Assembly (NCBI RefSeq): GCF_030696805.1
Contig: NZ_JAUYRO010000096.1
Coordinates: 62,001-126,000, forward strand
Length of the DNA: 64,000 bases
Origin: Methyloversatilis sp.
Lineage (GTDB): Bacteria; Pseudomonadota; Gammaproteobacteria; Burkholderiales; Rhodocyclaceae
Reading direction: 5' to 3'
Position 1 is the first letter of the stretch. Each line of letters starts with the position of its first letter. The notes beneath the pieces are model-generated. The model did not search any database, was not told the DNA's origin, and saw only the letters and a list, made by a program, of their open reading frames with translations. Shown here piece by piece: positions 17,088-27,759 of the stretch. Both the position numbers and the translations under genes were made by a program.

Positions 17088-18503
17088 TCAGTAAGAACCC
17101 GGCCGCGCCGCGTTGACGAAGCGGGTGTGTTCGCCCTGGAAGCCGAGCGTGACCGTTCCGGTCGGGCCGTTGCGGTGCTTGCCGATGATGATTTCGGCAA
17201 GCCCCTTGTCCTGCGTATCCGGGTTGTAGACCTCATCCCGGTAGATGAACATGATGATGTCGGCGTCCTGTTCGATGGCGCCGGATTCGCGCAGGTCGCT
17301 CATGACCGGCCGCTTGTTGGGTCGCTGCTCCAGTGCGCGGTTCAGCTGCGACAGCGCGATGATGGGTACGTGCAGTTCCTTGGCGAGCGACTTGATGGAA
17401 CGGGAAATTTCCGAAATTTCCGCCGTCCGGTTCTCGCCATCGCGCGTGCCTGACATCAGCTGCAGGTAATCGACCACGATCAGGCCGAGCTTGCCGCATT
17501 GCCGGTACAGCCGCCGCGCGCGGGCGCGCAGATCGGTCGGATTGATGCCGCCCGTTTCGTCGATGTGGATGGGCGCTTCATGCAGCTTGCCCAGTGCCAT
17601 CGTCAGCCGGCCCCAGTCATCGTCGGTCAGCCGTCCGGTGCGCAGACGGCCCTGGTCGATCTTGGCGACCGACGACACAAAACGCATGGCCAGCTGGGTG
17701 CCGGGCATTTCAAGTGAAAAGATGGCAACCGGCAGCCCGATGTCGACGGCAATGTGTTCGGCGATATTCAGCGCGAATGAGGTTTTACCCATGGCCGGGC
17801 GTCCGGCGACGATGATCATGTCGCCCGGCTGCAGGCCAGCCGTCTTCGCGTCGAGATCGATGTACCCGGTAGGGACACCGGTGACGTCGGACGGATCGTC
17901 GCGGTCGTACAGTTCCTGGATACGGTTCACCACCTGGACCAGCAGCGGCTGGATGGCGACGAATCCAGAGCCGGTGCTGGCACCGGCTTCCGCAATCTCG
18001 AAAATCTTCGATTCCGCCTCGTCGAGCAAGGTCTTGGCGTCGCGTCCGCGGGGCGACAGCGCACTCGCTGCGATTTCATCGCCCACGCTGACCAGTTTGC
18101 GCAGGATCGCGCGCTCGCGGACGATTTCCGCGTAACGGCGGATGTTCGCTGCAGAAGGCGTGTTGTTGGCGATCTCGCCCAGATACGCCAGACCGCCGGT
18201 CTGCTGCCCCTCGTCGGACTTCTCGATCGACTCATACACCGTTACGACGTCGGCCGGCTTGCCCTGTTCGATCAACTTTGCGATGTGGCGGAAGATGCGG
18301 CGATGGTCGTCGCGGTAGAAATCCGACTCACCAACCTGGTCACCGACACGGTCCCAGGTACTGTTGTCGAGCAGCAGCCCGCCGATCAGCGATTGTTCGG
18401 CCTCGATCGAATGCGGCGGCAGCTTGAGGGCAGCGATCTGTCTGTCCTGGGAAGCTTGCGCCGCCTGCGCGTCGGGGTTGCCTGCGTTGCGCACGATGCT
18501 CAT
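17088..18503 (-). CDS. dnaB: Replicative DNA helicase
   Basis: 471 residues, the hexameric helicase of the replisome. The N-terminal primase-interacting domain (LPPHSIEAEQSLIGGLL) is followed by the RecA-like domain with Walker A GRPAMGKTSFA and Walker B LIVVDYLQLM, and the arginine-finger region near YRDEVYNPD. MSIVRNAG was chosen as start, with AGGAAA upstream; a GTG or ATG further out is possible. No intein is present. It lies downstream of the ribosomal rpsF operon, as in many proteobacteria, but behind a terminator. Confidence 0.96.
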   Translation of the reverse strand: MSIVRNAGNPDAQAAQASQDRQIAALKLPPHSIEAEQSLIGGLLLDNSTWDRVGDQVGESDFYRDDHRRIFRHIAKLIEQGKPADVVTVYESIEKSDEGQQTGGLAYLGEIANNTPSAANIRRYAEIVRERAILRKLVSVGDEIAASALSPRGRDAKTLLDEAESKIFEIAEAGASTGSGFVAIQPLLVQVVNRIQELYDRDDPSDVTGVPTGYIDLDAKTAGLQPGDMIIVAGRPAMGKTSFALNIAEHIAVDIGLPVAIFSLEMPGTQLAMRFVSSVAKIDQGRLRTGRLTDDDWGRLTMALGKLHEAPIHIDETGGINPTDLRARARRLYRQCGKLGLIVVDYLQLMSGTRDGENRTAEISEISRSIKSLAKELHVPIIALSQLNRALEQRPNKRPVMSDLRESGAIEQDADIIMFIYRDEVYNPDTQDKGLAEIIIGKHRNGPTGTVTLGFQGEHTRFVNAARPGSY

Positions 18504-18645
18504 TGTGTTGTTTTCATTTCCTGGAAGGTGCGTCGTCAATCCGGCAATCTAGTCCCGCCGGGCGTACGGCACAACGGCGCAAGCTGTGGATAAGCTGTGG
18601 GCAGCGATGTGGACATTCCGGAAGGACATCTGGACGCCGCATCGC

Positions 18646-18675
18646 AAAACAAAAAAGCCACCCTGAGGTGGCTTT
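18646..18675 (-). terminator. Rho-independent terminator after rplI
   Basis: Minus strand: GCCACC-TCAG-GGTGGC stem-loop (18672-18657) followed by TTTTTTGTTTT (18656-18646), 40 bases after the rplI stop codon. It closes the rpsF-priB-rpsR-rplI transcript before dnaB. Confidence 0.88.
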
Positions 18676-18711
18676 CCTGCTGCGATCCGGCCATCCGGCC
18701 GGAAGTGACGA

Positions 18712-19161
18712 TCAGCTTTCGCCGACCACTGCCACCGTCACATTGACGAGCACATCCGAATGCAGCGCGATTTCGAACTGGCTTTCGCCGGTTGTCTTCA
18801 GCGGACCGTCCGGCATGCGCACCATCGACTTGTCGACCGGGAAGGACTGGGCGACCAGTGCCTCCGCGATGTCGGACGTCGACACCGAACCGAACAAGCG
18901 ACCATCGACACCGGCCTTGCGCATCACCTTGACGGTCACGCCTTCCATTTTTTCGGCGACGGACTTCGCTGTCGCCAGACGTTCGGCAGAAGCCTTTTCC
19001 AGTTCGGCGCGACGTGTCTCGAACACCGCCAGATTTTCCGGCGTCACGCGCTTGGCGCGCCCGGTCGGAATCAGGAAATTGCGGGCGTAACCGTCACGTA
19101 CCTTCACCACATCGCCCAGATCGCCGAGCTTGGCCACTTTATCCATCAGGATGACTTGCAT
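18712..19161 (-). CDS. rplI: 50S ribosomal protein L9
   Basis: 149 residues, exactly the usual L9 size. The N-terminal rRNA-binding domain [19 protein letters not shown] and the GYARNFLIP motif are diagnostic, followed by the long connecting helix and C-terminal domain. Last gene of the rpsF operon, 14 bases after rpsR and just before a terminator. Confidence 0.98.
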   Translation of the reverse strand: MQVILMDKVAKLGDLGDVVKVRDGYARNFLIPTGRAKRVTPENLAVFETRRAELEKASAERLATAKSVAEKMEGVTVKVMRKAGVDGRLFGSVSTSDIAEALVAQSFPVDKSMVRMPDGPLKTTGESQFEIALHSDVLVNVTVAVVGES

Positions 19162-19175
19162 GGTCGTCTCCTCGC

Positions 19176-19448
19176 TTACTGGTGCAGGTCAGTGAAAGGC
19201 ATCAGCGCAAGAAAGCGGGCGCGCTTGATGGCCGTGGACAGCTGGCGCTGATAGCCGGCACGGGTGCCGGTCAGTCGCGCCGGCATGATCTTGCCGTTCT
19301 CGGAAATGAAATCCTTCAGGATTTCGACGTCCTTGTAGTCGATTTCTTCGATCTTCTCGGCGCTGAAACGACAGAACTTGCGGCGCTTGAACATGCTGCG
19401 CGATCCGCGGTCGTCCTTCTTCTTTGCGTTTTTCGGTCTGAAAGCCAT
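19176..19448 (-). CDS. rpsR: 30S ribosomal protein S18
   Basis: 90 residues. The conserved [29 protein letters not shown] and [12 protein letters not shown] motifs define S18, which pairs with S6 in the small-subunit platform. The ATG follows GGAAGGA. The cysteine-containing form (FKRRKFC) is the ordinary type here. Confidence 0.98.
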   Translation of the reverse strand: MAFRPKNAKKKDDRGSRSMFKRRKFCRFSAEKIEEIDYKDVEILKDFISENGKIMPARLTGTRAGYQRQLSTAIKRARFLALMPFTDLHQ

Positions 19449-19482
19449 GGTGGTTCCTTCCATTTTTGCGACGGTTCGCGGG

Positions 19483-19836
19483 TCAGCGTTCCGTCACGAA
19501 TTCGATGCTGTTCATGTGCATGACTGCCTGCCTGCTTCGTGCGCTGCGGGCAGCCATGAATCCTTGTGCAATCAACGCGGTTCCGAGCGGAGCGGCGGCG
19601 AGCAATCCGGCCTGGTCTCCGAGCAGCACGAAGTCGGTTTCAAGCCTGACTTCGCGCGGCACGCCGTTCTCGATCTGCTGCGAATGGTGTTCCAGACATC
19701 CCCGCAGGATCGGCACGCCAGCCGGTGTATGCCTCAGCGCATCACGTTCGATCAGGGTGGCGTGCAACGTGAAACTGTTGATCGCCTGACCGGACGGATT
19801 CGCCTCGCGCTCCGTATCCGTTCCGCCTTCGATCAA
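19483..19836 (-). CDS. priB: Primosomal replication protein N (PriB)
   Basis: About 117 residues, OB-fold single-strand DNA-binding protein of the restart primosome, always between rpsF and rpsR in this group. [23 protein letters not shown] matches the PriB N-terminal strand set. The only plausible start in frame is a TTG that overlaps the rpsF stop (TTGA), adding about 20 residues before the normal family N-terminus. Translation by coupling to rpsF is likely. The true start is uncertain. Confidence 0.88.
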   Translation of the reverse strand: MIEGGTDTEREANPSGQAINSFTLHATLIERDALRHTPAGVPILRGCLEHHSQQIENGVPREVRLETDFVLLGDQAGLLAAAPLGTALIAQGFMAARSARSRQAVMHMNSIEFVTER

Positions 19837-20252
19837 GCGGCCGGCTGTTCGGCGACCGGCTCGGCTTCCACAGCCGGTGCCGAGTCAGCGGACGGCGCCG
19901 AATCAGCGGACGGTGCCAGCAGCGAGCGCGACTTTTCTTCCTTCATCATCGGCGAGGGCGTCACAACAGCCTTGCGCATCTTGATCGTCAGATGGCGCAA
20001 CACAGCGTCGTTGAATTTGAAAGCGTGCTCGAGTTCGGCCAGCGTTTCGTTGTCGCACTCGATGTTCATCAGCACGTAGTGAGCCTTGTGCACCTTCTGG
20101 ATCGGGTAGGCCAGCTGGCGGCGACCCCAGTCTTCCAGACGATGAATGCTGCCGCTGCGGCCCGTGACCAGCGTGCGGTAGCGCTCGACCATCGCGGGCA
20201 CCTGCTCGCTCTGGTCCGGATGGACGATGAAAACCACTTCGTAATGTCGCAT
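19833..20252 (-). CDS. rpsF: 30S ribosomal protein S6
   Basis: 139 residues. [19 protein letters not shown] and the [12 protein letters not shown] strand identify S6. The ATG has a strong AAGGAG. The C-terminal tail is acidic and contains an imperfect duplication (APSADS repeated) caused by two 18-bp direct repeats at 19879-19896 and 19897-19914. First gene of the rpsF-priB-rpsR-rplI operon. Confidence 0.97.
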   Translation of the reverse strand: MRHYEVVFIVHPDQSEQVPAMVERYRTLVTGRSGSIHRLEDWGRRQLAYPIQKVHKAHYVLMNIECDNETLAELEHAFKFNDAVLRHLTIKMRKAVVTPSPMMKEEKSRSLLAPSADSAPSADSAPAVEAEPVAEQPAA

Positions 20253-20340
20253 GTAATCTCCTTGCGGTTTTTGCCCGCCTGCCGTGCGGCAGACTTGGCG
20301 GTTAAGCCTCCCGGCATGCGAATCCGGTGAGGCAAGGTAA
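20253..20340 (-). promoter_or_regulatory. rpsF leader with two hairpins (possible S6:S18 autoregulatory site)
   Basis: The transcribed leader before rpsF has two strong stem-loops on the minus strand: GCCTC-A-CCGG paired with CCGG-G-AGGC, then CCGCC enclosing CTGCCG/CGGCAG and closing with GGCGG. An unpaired AACCGCAAGGAG containing a CCG next to the ribosome binding site follows. Proteobacterial rpsF leaders are known to be bound by the S6:S18 complex through a CCG-containing motif. Assignment here is tentative. Confidence 0.35.
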
Positions 20341-20347
20341 GCCAAAC

Positions 20348-20377
20348 ATTATAGCCCGGAAAATCAAGGCGTCACAA
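20348..20377 (-). promoter_or_regulatory. Sigma70 promoter of the rpsF operon
   Basis: Minus strand: TTGTGA (20377-20372), 18-base spacer, perfect TATAAT (20353-20348). The -35 box overlaps the stop codon of rlmB. It gives an untranslated leader of nearly 90 bases before rpsF. Confidence 0.75.
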
Positions 20378-21127
20378 GCCGATCCGGGCGCTGCGCTGGC
20401 GTCTGGCCTCGAACAGGCAGATGCCGCTGGCCACCGATACATTCAGGCTTTCGACCGTGCCATGCATCGGGATCATCGCCAGCACGTCTGCGGTTTCGCG
20501 CGTCAGCCGGCGCAGGCCGTCCCCCTCCGCGCCGAGCACCCAGGCCACGGCGCCTGACTGGTCAACCGAATACATCGACTGCGTTGCCTCGCCGGCCGCG
20601 CCGATGGTCAGGATGTCGCGTTCCTTCATTTCGCGCAGGCTGCGCGCGAGGTTGGTAACCGTCACGTAGGGCACGGTATCAGCTGCGCCGCTGGCCACCT
20701 TGATCGCGGTGGCGTTCAGGCCGACCGCACGGTCGCGCGGCGCGATCACGGCATGGGCACCCGCCGCATCGGCGACGCGCAGGCAGGCGCCGAGATTGTG
20801 CGGATCCTGGATGCCGTCGAGCACCAGCAGCAGCGGCGGCTCGGACAGCGCATCGAGTACGTCGTCGAGCGAGCGATAGGGAATCTGTGCCAGCACGCGC
20901 GCCACCACGCCCTGATGGCGGGCTGCGCCACCTGCCAGACCGTCAAGTCGCGCCGGGTCGGTCTGCACCAGTTTCACACCGGCCGCTTCAGCCGCGCGGA
21001 TGAGGTCGCGCATGCGACCGTCTGTCCGTGCCGTCGAAACGAACACTTCCTTCACACTGTCCGCAGCATGACGGATCTTTGCCGTTACCGCGTGGAAGCC
21101 AAAGATGTAACGCGTATCACCACTCAT
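20372..21127 (-). CDS. rlmB: 23S rRNA (guanosine-2'-O-)-methyltransferase RlmB
   Basis: 251 residues, SPOUT-fold methyltransferase for G2251 of 23S rRNA. An N-terminal L30-like substrate-binding domain ([12 protein letters not shown]) is followed by the knotted domain with [21 protein letters not shown] and [13 protein letters not shown]. The ATG overlaps the rnr stop by 4 bases (ATGA), so it is coupled to rnr, the standard arrangement. Confidence 0.95.
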   Translation of the reverse strand: MSGDTRYIFGFHAVTAKIRHAADSVKEVFVSTARTDGRMRDLIRAAEAAGVKLVQTDPARLDGLAGGAARHQGVVARVLAQIPYRSLDDVLDALSEPPLLLVLDGIQDPHNLGACLRVADAAGAHAVIAPRDRAVGLNATAIKVASGAADTVPYVTVTNLARSLREMKERDILTIGAAGEATQSMYSVDQSGAVAWVLGAEGDGLRRLTRETADVLAMIPMHGTVESLNVSVASGICLFEARRQRSARIGL

Positions 21128-23847
21128 TTCTTGCCACCGCGCTTCGGTGCCGGCGACTCAGACGTGGTCGCTTTCGTCCCGGTGTTTGCTGCGGCCGGCT
21201 TCGACGATTTGGAAGGCGACTTCGACAGCAGCAAGGCGGCTGGCTTGGCAGCAGCCTTCGCGGCAGGGGTCGTGGTCTGTGTTTTTGCGGCTACCGGCTT
21301 TGCGGGCTCTTGCTTTGGCGTCTTGAGCTTTGCCCCCTTTTTCGTGCCTCCTTTGGGCGGTTTGGCCGGCGCGTCTGACGCAGACTTGGAGGCCGCTTTC
21401 TGTTTCTTGCCGCCAGACGGCTTTTCCAGGGCCGCCGCGTACGGGGACGATGGAGCCGCGGACGCCTGAGCCGCCTTTCTGGCTGCCCGACCGCGACCGG
21501 TTTTCACCGCCTTCGGCGGCGTCGCGGGTTCGACAGGTTCGACGGCGACTCGCTTGCGCGATGTAGGACCGGTCGGCCCGGCTTTCGGCGTCAGCGATGC
21601 GCGCGGCACGCGGCCGAAATCCTCACCGCCGTCCGCCAGCCTGAACTCGATGCGGGTGTTGTCCAGATCGACCCGCACCACCTGAATGCGCACCCGGTCT
21701 GCGAGGCGATACATGCGTCCGCTGCGCTCACCGACCAGACGATGCTTGCCCTCTTCGTAATGGAAGTAATCGGCGCCCAGTTCGGAAATGTGCACCAGCC
21801 CTTCGATGAAGACATTGTCGAGCGCAACGAACAGACCGAAAGGTACAACGGCCGACACGCTGCCTTCGAACGCCTCACCCACGCGATCCTGCATGAAGTA
21901 GCACTTGAGCCAGTTCTGGACGTCGCGGCTGGCTTCGTCGGCGCGCCGCTCGGTGGTCGAGCAGTGCAGGCCGATGTCCGACCAGTCACCTGGCTCGTAG
22001 CGCTTTTTCGCCAACGAGGCCTTGATCGCGCGATGCACCAGCAGATCGGGATAGCGGCGGATCGGCGACGTGAAGTGGGTGTAGGCCTCGTAGGCGAGCC
22101 CGAAGTGGCCCACATTGTCTGGGCTGTAGACGGCCTGGCGCAAGGAACGCAGCATCACGGTCTGCAGCAGCTGGCGGTCCGGGCGGTCGCCGATCTGCGT
22201 CAGCAGTGCGGCGTAGTCCTTCGCGTGCGGCTTGTCGCCACCACCCAGCTGGAAGCCGAACTCGCCGAGAAAGGCGCGCAGCTTCTGCAACCGGTCCTCG
22301 CTCGGTCCTTCGTGTACGCGATAAAGCGTCGGCTGCTTGCTGTCTTCGAGAAAGCGCGATGCGCACACATTTGCGGCGAGCATGCATTCCTCGATCAACC
22401 GGTGCGCATCATTGCGGGCGTAGGGCACGATGCGGTCGATCTTGCCCTCATCGTTGAACAGCATCAGCGTTTCGACGGTTTCAAAGTCGATCGCGCCGCG
22501 CTTTGCACGCGCCTTCTCGAACACGCGGAACACTGCATCGAGCGCTTCGAGGCGCGGCAGCAACGGCTTCAGGCGCTCGCATGTTGCGGGGTCCTTGTCG
22601 TAGATCGCTGCCGCCACTTCGGTATAGGTCAGCCGTGCCCTTGAATTCATCACGGCGGCGTAAAAGCTGTAATGCTGGATGGCACCGGTGGCCGATACGT
22701 CCATGTCGCACACCATGCACAGCCGATCGACTTCGGGATTCAGCGAGCACAAGCCGTTCGACAGCTTCTCCGGCAGCATTGGAATGACGCGGCGCGGGAA
22801 ATACACCGAATTGCCGCGTTCGAAGGCATCGATGTCGAGGGGTGCATCCGGCTTTACGTAGTGACTCACATCGGCGATGGCGACGATCAGGCGGAAGCCC
22901 TTGCCCTGCCGTTCGGCGTAGACCGCATCGTCGAAGTCGCGCGCCGTTTCACCGTCGATGGTGACCAGCGGTAGCGCACGCAGGTCTTCGCGCTTGCTCA
23001 TGTCTTCCGGTCGAACTTCTTCGGGCAGGCGCTTTGCCGCAGCAAGTGCCTTGGCGGAAAATTCGTGCGGCATGTCGTGCTTGCGCAGCGCAATTTCGAT
23101 CTCCATGCCGGAATCGCCGAAATTGCCCAGAACCTCGACCACGCGGCCGATCGGCGGCGTGTAGCGGGTCGGCTGTTCGATCAGTTCGACTTCGACCACG
23201 CTGCCAGCGGCGGCTTTCAGTGCCCGCTTGCCCTTCTCGGGCGCAGCCAGCACGATCTGCTGGCGGATGCGGCGGTTCTCGGCAATGCAGAACTGAACAC
23301 CGTGCTCTTCGACGACGCGTGCAACCAGACGAGTGTTGCCGCGCTCGGTCACTTCAACCACCCTGCCCTCACGCCGACCGCGGCGATCAAGTCCGGTGAC
23401 CCTCACCAGCACTCGGTCACCGTGCAGCACGCTGCGCATTTCCTGCGCGCTCAGGAAGATGTCGCCCTTGTCGCCTTTTTCGCCCTTCTTGTCCTTGCCG
23501 TCACCGGTGATGACGAATCCGAACCCGTCCGGGTGTCCTTCGACCCGACCCGCCACGAGGTCAGCCTTGTCGGGAATGATGTAGGCATCGCGCCGGTTGC
23601 GCATCAGTTGCGCCTCGCGCTCCATCGCGCTCAGGCGGCGCACGAAGTGTTCGCGTTCCTCAGGCTGGATGTCGAGTGTCTGCACAAGCTCGTCGGCGCT
23701 CATCGGCATGCCGGCCTCTTCGAGCATCTGCACGATGTACTCACGGCTCGGCAGCGGATTGTCGTACCGGGTCGACTCGCGTTCGAAGAACGGGTCGGCG
23801 CGACGGATCTTGCTGGGTGAATTCTTCTTCTCTGTTTCTCTTGACAA
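21124..23847 (-). CDS. rnr: Ribonuclease R
   Basis: 907 residues, processive 3'-5' exoribonuclease. Domains in order are an N-terminal helix-turn-helix-like segment ([11 protein letters not shown]), cold-shock domains, the RNB catalytic domain with [17 protein letters not shown] (metal-binding aspartates) and [10 protein letters not shown], an S1 domain (about 650-735), and a Lys/Ala/Pro-rich basic tail from about 745 to the end, typical of RNase R. The start is TTG; no in-frame ATG precedes the conserved region. This TTG lies inside the -35 box of the divergent tRNA-Leu promoter. Confidence 0.95.
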   Translation of the reverse strand: MSRETEKKNSPSKIRRADPFFERESTRYDNPLPSREYIVQMLEEAGMPMSADELVQTLDIQPEEREHFVRRLSAMEREAQLMRNRRDAYIIPDKADLVAGRVEGHPDGFGFVITGDGKDKKGEKGDKGDIFLSAQEMRSVLHGDRVLVRVTGLDRRGRREGRVVEVTERGNTRLVARVVEEHGVQFCIAENRRIRQQIVLAAPEKGKRALKAAAGSVVEVELIEQPTRYTPPIGRVVEVLGNFGDSGMEIEIALRKHDMPHEFSAKALAAAKRLPEEVRPEDMSKREDLRALPLVTIDGETARDFDDAVYAERQGKGFRLIVAIADVSHYVKPDAPLDIDAFERGNSVYFPRRVIPMLPEKLSNGLCSLNPEVDRLCMVCDMDVSATGAIQHYSFYAAVMNSRARLTYTEVAAAIYDKDPATCERLKPLLPRLEALDAVFRVFEKARAKRGAIDFETVETLMLFNDEGKIDRIVPYARNDAHRLIEECMLAANVCASRFLEDSKQPTLYRVHEGPSEDRLQKLRAFLGEFGFQLGGGDKPHAKDYAALLTQIGDRPDRQLLQTVMLRSLRQAVYSPDNVGHFGLAYEAYTHFTSPIRRYPDLLVHRAIKASLAKKRYEPGDWSDIGLHCSTTERRADEASRDVQNWLKCYFMQDRVGEAFEGSVSAVVPFGLFVALDNVFIEGLVHISELGADYFHYEEGKHRLVGERSGRMYRLADRVRIQVVRVDLDNTRIEFRLADGGEDFGRVPRASLTPKAGPTGPTSRKRVAVEPVEPATPPKAVKTGRGRAARKAAQASAAPSSPYAAALEKPSGGKKQKAASKSASDAPAKPPKGGTKKGAKLKTPKQEPAKPVAAKTQTTTPAAKAAAKPAALLLSKSPSKSSKPAAANTGTKATTSESPAPKRGGKK

Positions 23848-23868
23848 CGTAAATGCTTTCTTTAGAAT
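23841..23868 (+). promoter_or_regulatory. Sigma70 promoter of tRNA-Leu
   Basis: A perfect -35 TTGACA (23841-23846), 16-base spacer and TAGAAT (23863-23868), with the tRNA beginning 12 bases after the -10 box. It overlaps the rnr start codon on the opposite strand. Confidence 0.8.
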
Positions 23869-23880
23869 GCGCAGCCTCTT

Positions 23881-23965
23881 GCCCAGGTGGCGAAATTGGT
23901 AGACGCGCTAGTTTCAGGTACTAGTGCCGCAAGGTGTGGAGGTTCGAGTCCTCTCCTGGGCACCA
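23881..23965 (+). tRNA. tRNA-Leu (anticodon CAG)
   Basis: 85 nucleotides including an encoded CCA. The acceptor stem is GCCCAGG/CCTGGGC. The anticodon arm CTAGT-TTCAGGT-ACTAG gives CAG. A long variable arm (TGCCGCAAGGTGT) is present, as in class II leucine tRNAs, and the T arm is GGAGGTTCGAGTCCTCTC. Reads leucine codon CUG, the dominant one in GC-rich genomes. Confidence 0.97.
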
Positions 23966-23980
23966 AGAAGCAAGGACGAA

Positions 23981-24005
23981 AGCCGACAGCGATGTCGGCT
24001 TTTTT
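23981..24005 (+). terminator. Terminator of tRNA-Leu
   Basis: AGCCGACA-GCGA-TGTCGGCT stem-loop followed by TTTTT, 15 bases after the tRNA 3' end. The rest of the spacer up to purA holds nothing recognisable. Confidence 0.9.
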
Positions 24006-24114
24006 CTTTTCCTGTTCGCTTTATTCCTGCCGACGTTCCTGACTGCATCGGTCACTGTACGCATTATGAACCGCATGGCCTTCACGGACATGCGGCCCTC
24101 GGCCCCGCCATCAC

Positions 24115-25410
<1,296 letters not shown>

Positions 25411-26583
25411 TTAAACCTTTCTATCGAGCGACACGATTTGCCACTCACCTTCAACAAATTCCAGTTGGCGGTCACACCCGAGTTCGGCGACATCGGCCGA
25501 ATGACCCGGCAGGTCGACCACCACGATTTCGCCGGAGTCACGCAGTGCGCGAACTCGCTGCATCAGCGCGGCATCATGACCATGCGGCGCCCGGATGCCC
25601 GGCCGCCGTTCAAGTTGCGGCGCCTGCCGCGCCAGCTGTCGCAAGTCCAGGCTGAACCCGGTCGCAGGACGCGCACGGCCGAAACTCCTTCCAACTTCAT
25701 CGTAGCGCCCGCCGAGCGCAATCGCCTGCGCCTGCCCGGCACAGTATGCGGCGAACGTGATTCCACTGTGGTAGTGATAGCCGCGCAGGTCCGCCAGGTC
25801 GAAACCCAGCACATCAGTGTCGACCGATGCACCGACGCGCTCAAGTTCGGCCAGTGCAGTCGCAATTTCCAGGCAATCCGGCAGCGCAGCGCGTGCCCGC
25901 GCGAGCGTGTCGGCCTTTCCGTACAAATCGGGCAGCGCAAGGAAAGCAGCCCTGAGCATGGCGGATTCATCCACCAGCAGCTGTCGCAGCGATGGCATAT
26001 CCTTGGCCTGAAGCGCAGCAAACAAGTCCTGCAATCCGTCATCGCTGCGCAGCTGAGGCGACTCCAGTCGGTCTGCCAGCGCCCGAAAAATGCCGACATG
26101 GCCGAAATCGATGCGTGCCAGCTCAACCTGCGCAACATCAAGCGCCCTCAGCAGCAAGTTAACCACCTCGACATCGGCTTCGATCCCCGCATGACCGTAA
26201 AGCTCTGCGCCAAGCTGTATGGGCTCCCGCGTGGCATTGAATCCGGACGGCAGTGCATGTACGACCGCGCCGCAATAACACAGGCGGACAACGCCGTTGC
26301 GGTTCAGCAGGTGGGAATCGATGCGCGCGACCTGGGGCGTGATGTCGGCACGCAACCCCATCGTCCGACCAGACAGCTGATCCACCAGTTTGAAGGTGCG
26401 CAGATCCATGTCGCGACCACTGCCGGTCAGCAGGGACTCGATGTATTCGACCAGGGGCGGGACGACCAGCTCGTAGCCCTGGGTCAGGCACTCATCAAGC
26501 AGGCGCCGACGCAGGTTTTCGACCTGACGTGCCTCGTCGGGCAGCAGGTCTTCGATCGATTCGGGCAATAACCAGCGACGCAT
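25411..26583 (-). CDS. hisZ: ATP phosphoribosyltransferase regulatory subunit
   Basis: 390 residues of a histidyl-tRNA-synthetase-like fold without tRNA charging activity. It partners with the short HisG to start histidine synthesis and give feedback control. MRRWLLPESIEDLLPDEARQVENLRR is the typical HisZ beginning, and GLRADITPQVARIDSH is retained from class II synthetases. The start ATG shares one base with the stop of the DUF2065 gene (TGATG). hisG is not in the window. Confidence 0.95.
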   Translation of the reverse strand: MRRWLLPESIEDLLPDEARQVENLRRRLLDECLTQGYELVVPPLVEYIESLLTGSGRDMDLRTFKLVDQLSGRTMGLRADITPQVARIDSHLLNRNGVVRLCYCGAVVHALPSGFNATREPIQLGAELYGHAGIEADVEVVNLLLRALDVAQVELARIDFGHVGIFRALADRLESPQLRSDDGLQDLFAALQAKDMPSLRQLLVDESAMLRAAFLALPDLYGKADTLARARAALPDCLEIATALAELERVGASVDTDVLGFDLADLRGYHYHSGITFAAYCAGQAQAIALGGRYDEVGRSFGRARPATGFSLDLRQLARQAPQLERRPGIRAPHGHDAALMQRVRALRDSGEIVVVDLPGHSADVAELGCDRQLEFVEGEWQIVSLDRKV

Positions 26584-26768
26584 CACTTGAACAGCGCAAT
26601 CAGCGCAATACCGATAATCATTGAGGTCAGACCGACGAAACGAAGCTGGCCGTCGGCCAGCTCTGTCGCTCTGCGAAAGGTTTCGCGCCAAAGACGCGGC
26701 GCCACGAAAGGCAGAATGCCTTCAATGACGAGCATCAAACCCACGGCGATGAGAAGAATTGAATCCAT
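26583..26768 (-). CDS. DUF2065 small inner-membrane protein
   Basis: 61 residues with two predicted membrane helices (LLIAVGLMLVIEGILPFV and FVGLTSMIIGIALIALF) separated by a short RETFRRATEL loop. DUF2065 proteins are found between hflC and hisZ/purA in many betaproteobacteria, as here; function unknown. The ATG was preferred to a GTG just before it. There is no clear ribosome binding site because a hairpin plus a U-run ends a few bases upstream. Confidence 0.85.
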   Translation of the reverse strand: MDSILLIAVGLMLVIEGILPFVAPRLWRETFRRATELADGQLRFVGLTSMIIGIALIALFK

Positions 26769-26771
26769 CAC

Positions 26772-26800
26772 GAAAAAAGCACAGCCCGCATTGCGGGCTG
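26772..26800 (-). terminator. Hairpin with U-run between hflC and DUF2065
   Basis: Minus strand: AGCCCGC-AAT-GCGGGCT (26799-26783), four bases, then TTTTTT (26778-26773). It lies between the DUF2065 start and the hflC stop and is oriented to end transcripts entering from the hflC side... note that DUF2065 begins only 5 bases after the U-run in the direction of transcription only if read from upstream DNA at 26801-26874. It may act as an attenuator or partial terminator for the DUF2065-hisZ-purA genes. Confidence 0.55.
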
Positions 26801-26874
26801 GTGACTTTTCATTCCGTACGGCGAATAAATAACCGGTGGACTATACAGCAGCTCGGACGCCTGGGGTTCCGACC

Positions 26875-27759
26875 CTATTTCACGGACTGCCTGCCGCTAT
26901 TGTTGAGATAGCGGAAGAAGTCGGACGTCGGCTCGATAACCATCAGGTCGCTCTTGTTCCGGAAGCTCTTCTGATAGGCATCCATGCTGCGGTAGAACGC
27001 ATAGAACTCCGGATTGGAGCCAAACGCGTCAGCGTAGATGGCCGCTGCCTGGGCGTCGCCGTCACCCTTGACCTTCTGCGACTCGCGGTACGCTTCGGCA
27101 ACGATGATTTCACGCTGACGGTCGGCGTCGGCGCGGATCTTCTCGGCTTCGGCCGAACCCAGAGAGCGCAACTCGTTGGCAACCCGCTTTCGCTCCGCTT
27201 CCATCCGCCGGTACACCGATTCCGACACCTCGGTCGGCAGATCGACGCGCTTGAGCCGCACATCGACGATTTCCACACCAATCTTGACCGCGTCGACGTT
27301 GGCCTTGCTTCGCATGTCTTCCATGATTCTGTCGCGCTCGCCCGACACGACCTCATTGACCGTGCGACGCCCGAATTCCTCGCGCAGGCCCGCGTTCACC
27401 GTCTGCAGCAGACGCGTTTCCGCAAGTCGCTCGTTGCCGCCGACCGAGATGTAGTACTGCTTGACGTCGGTGATGCGCCACTTGATGAACAGATCAACCA
27501 GCACATTCTTCTTTTCCGACGTGATGTAGCGCTCCGGGTCGGCACTGTCGAGCGTGAGGATGCGACGATCGAACACGCGCACATTCTGCACCAGCGGCCA
27601 CTTGAAGTGCAGGCCGGGTTGCTCGATCACGGTGCGAACTTCACCGAGCTGGAACACGATCGCGTACTGGCGCTGGTCAACCGTGAAAAGCGAGCTGGAC
27701 AGTACGATCAGCGCAACAATGATTCCGCCGAAGAAAAGGGGCAGCTTTTCGCGCATCAA
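26875..27759 (-). CDS. hflC: HflC, FtsH protease modulator
   Basis: 294 residues of the SPFH/prohibitin family. One N-terminal membrane segment (LFFGGIIVALIVLSSSLF) anchors it with the large domain in the periplasm, followed by the SPFH domain with the RITDVKQYYISVGG and LRKEFGRRT-like segments. It forms a cage with HflK around the FtsH protease. The ATG overlaps the hflK stop by 4 bases. Confidence 0.96.
   Translation of the reverse strand: MMREKLPLFFGGIIVALIVLSSSLFTVDQRQYAIVFQLGEVRTVIEQPGLHFKWPLVQNVRVFDRRILTLDSADPERYITSEKKNVLVDLFIKWRITDVKQYYISVGGNERLAETRLLQTVNAGLREEFGRRTVNEVVSGERDRIMEDMRSKANVDAVKIGVEIVDVRLKRVDLPTEVSESVYRRMEAERKRVANELRSLGSAEAEKIRADADRQREIIVAEAYRESQKVKGDGDAQAAAIYADAFGSNPEFYAFYRSMDAYQKSFRNKSDLMVIEPTSDFFRYLNNSGRQSVK

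Noticed and set aside
17088-18503. A possible intein in dnaB
   Set aside because: The protein is 471 residues and continuous through the Walker A region where inteins usually sit.
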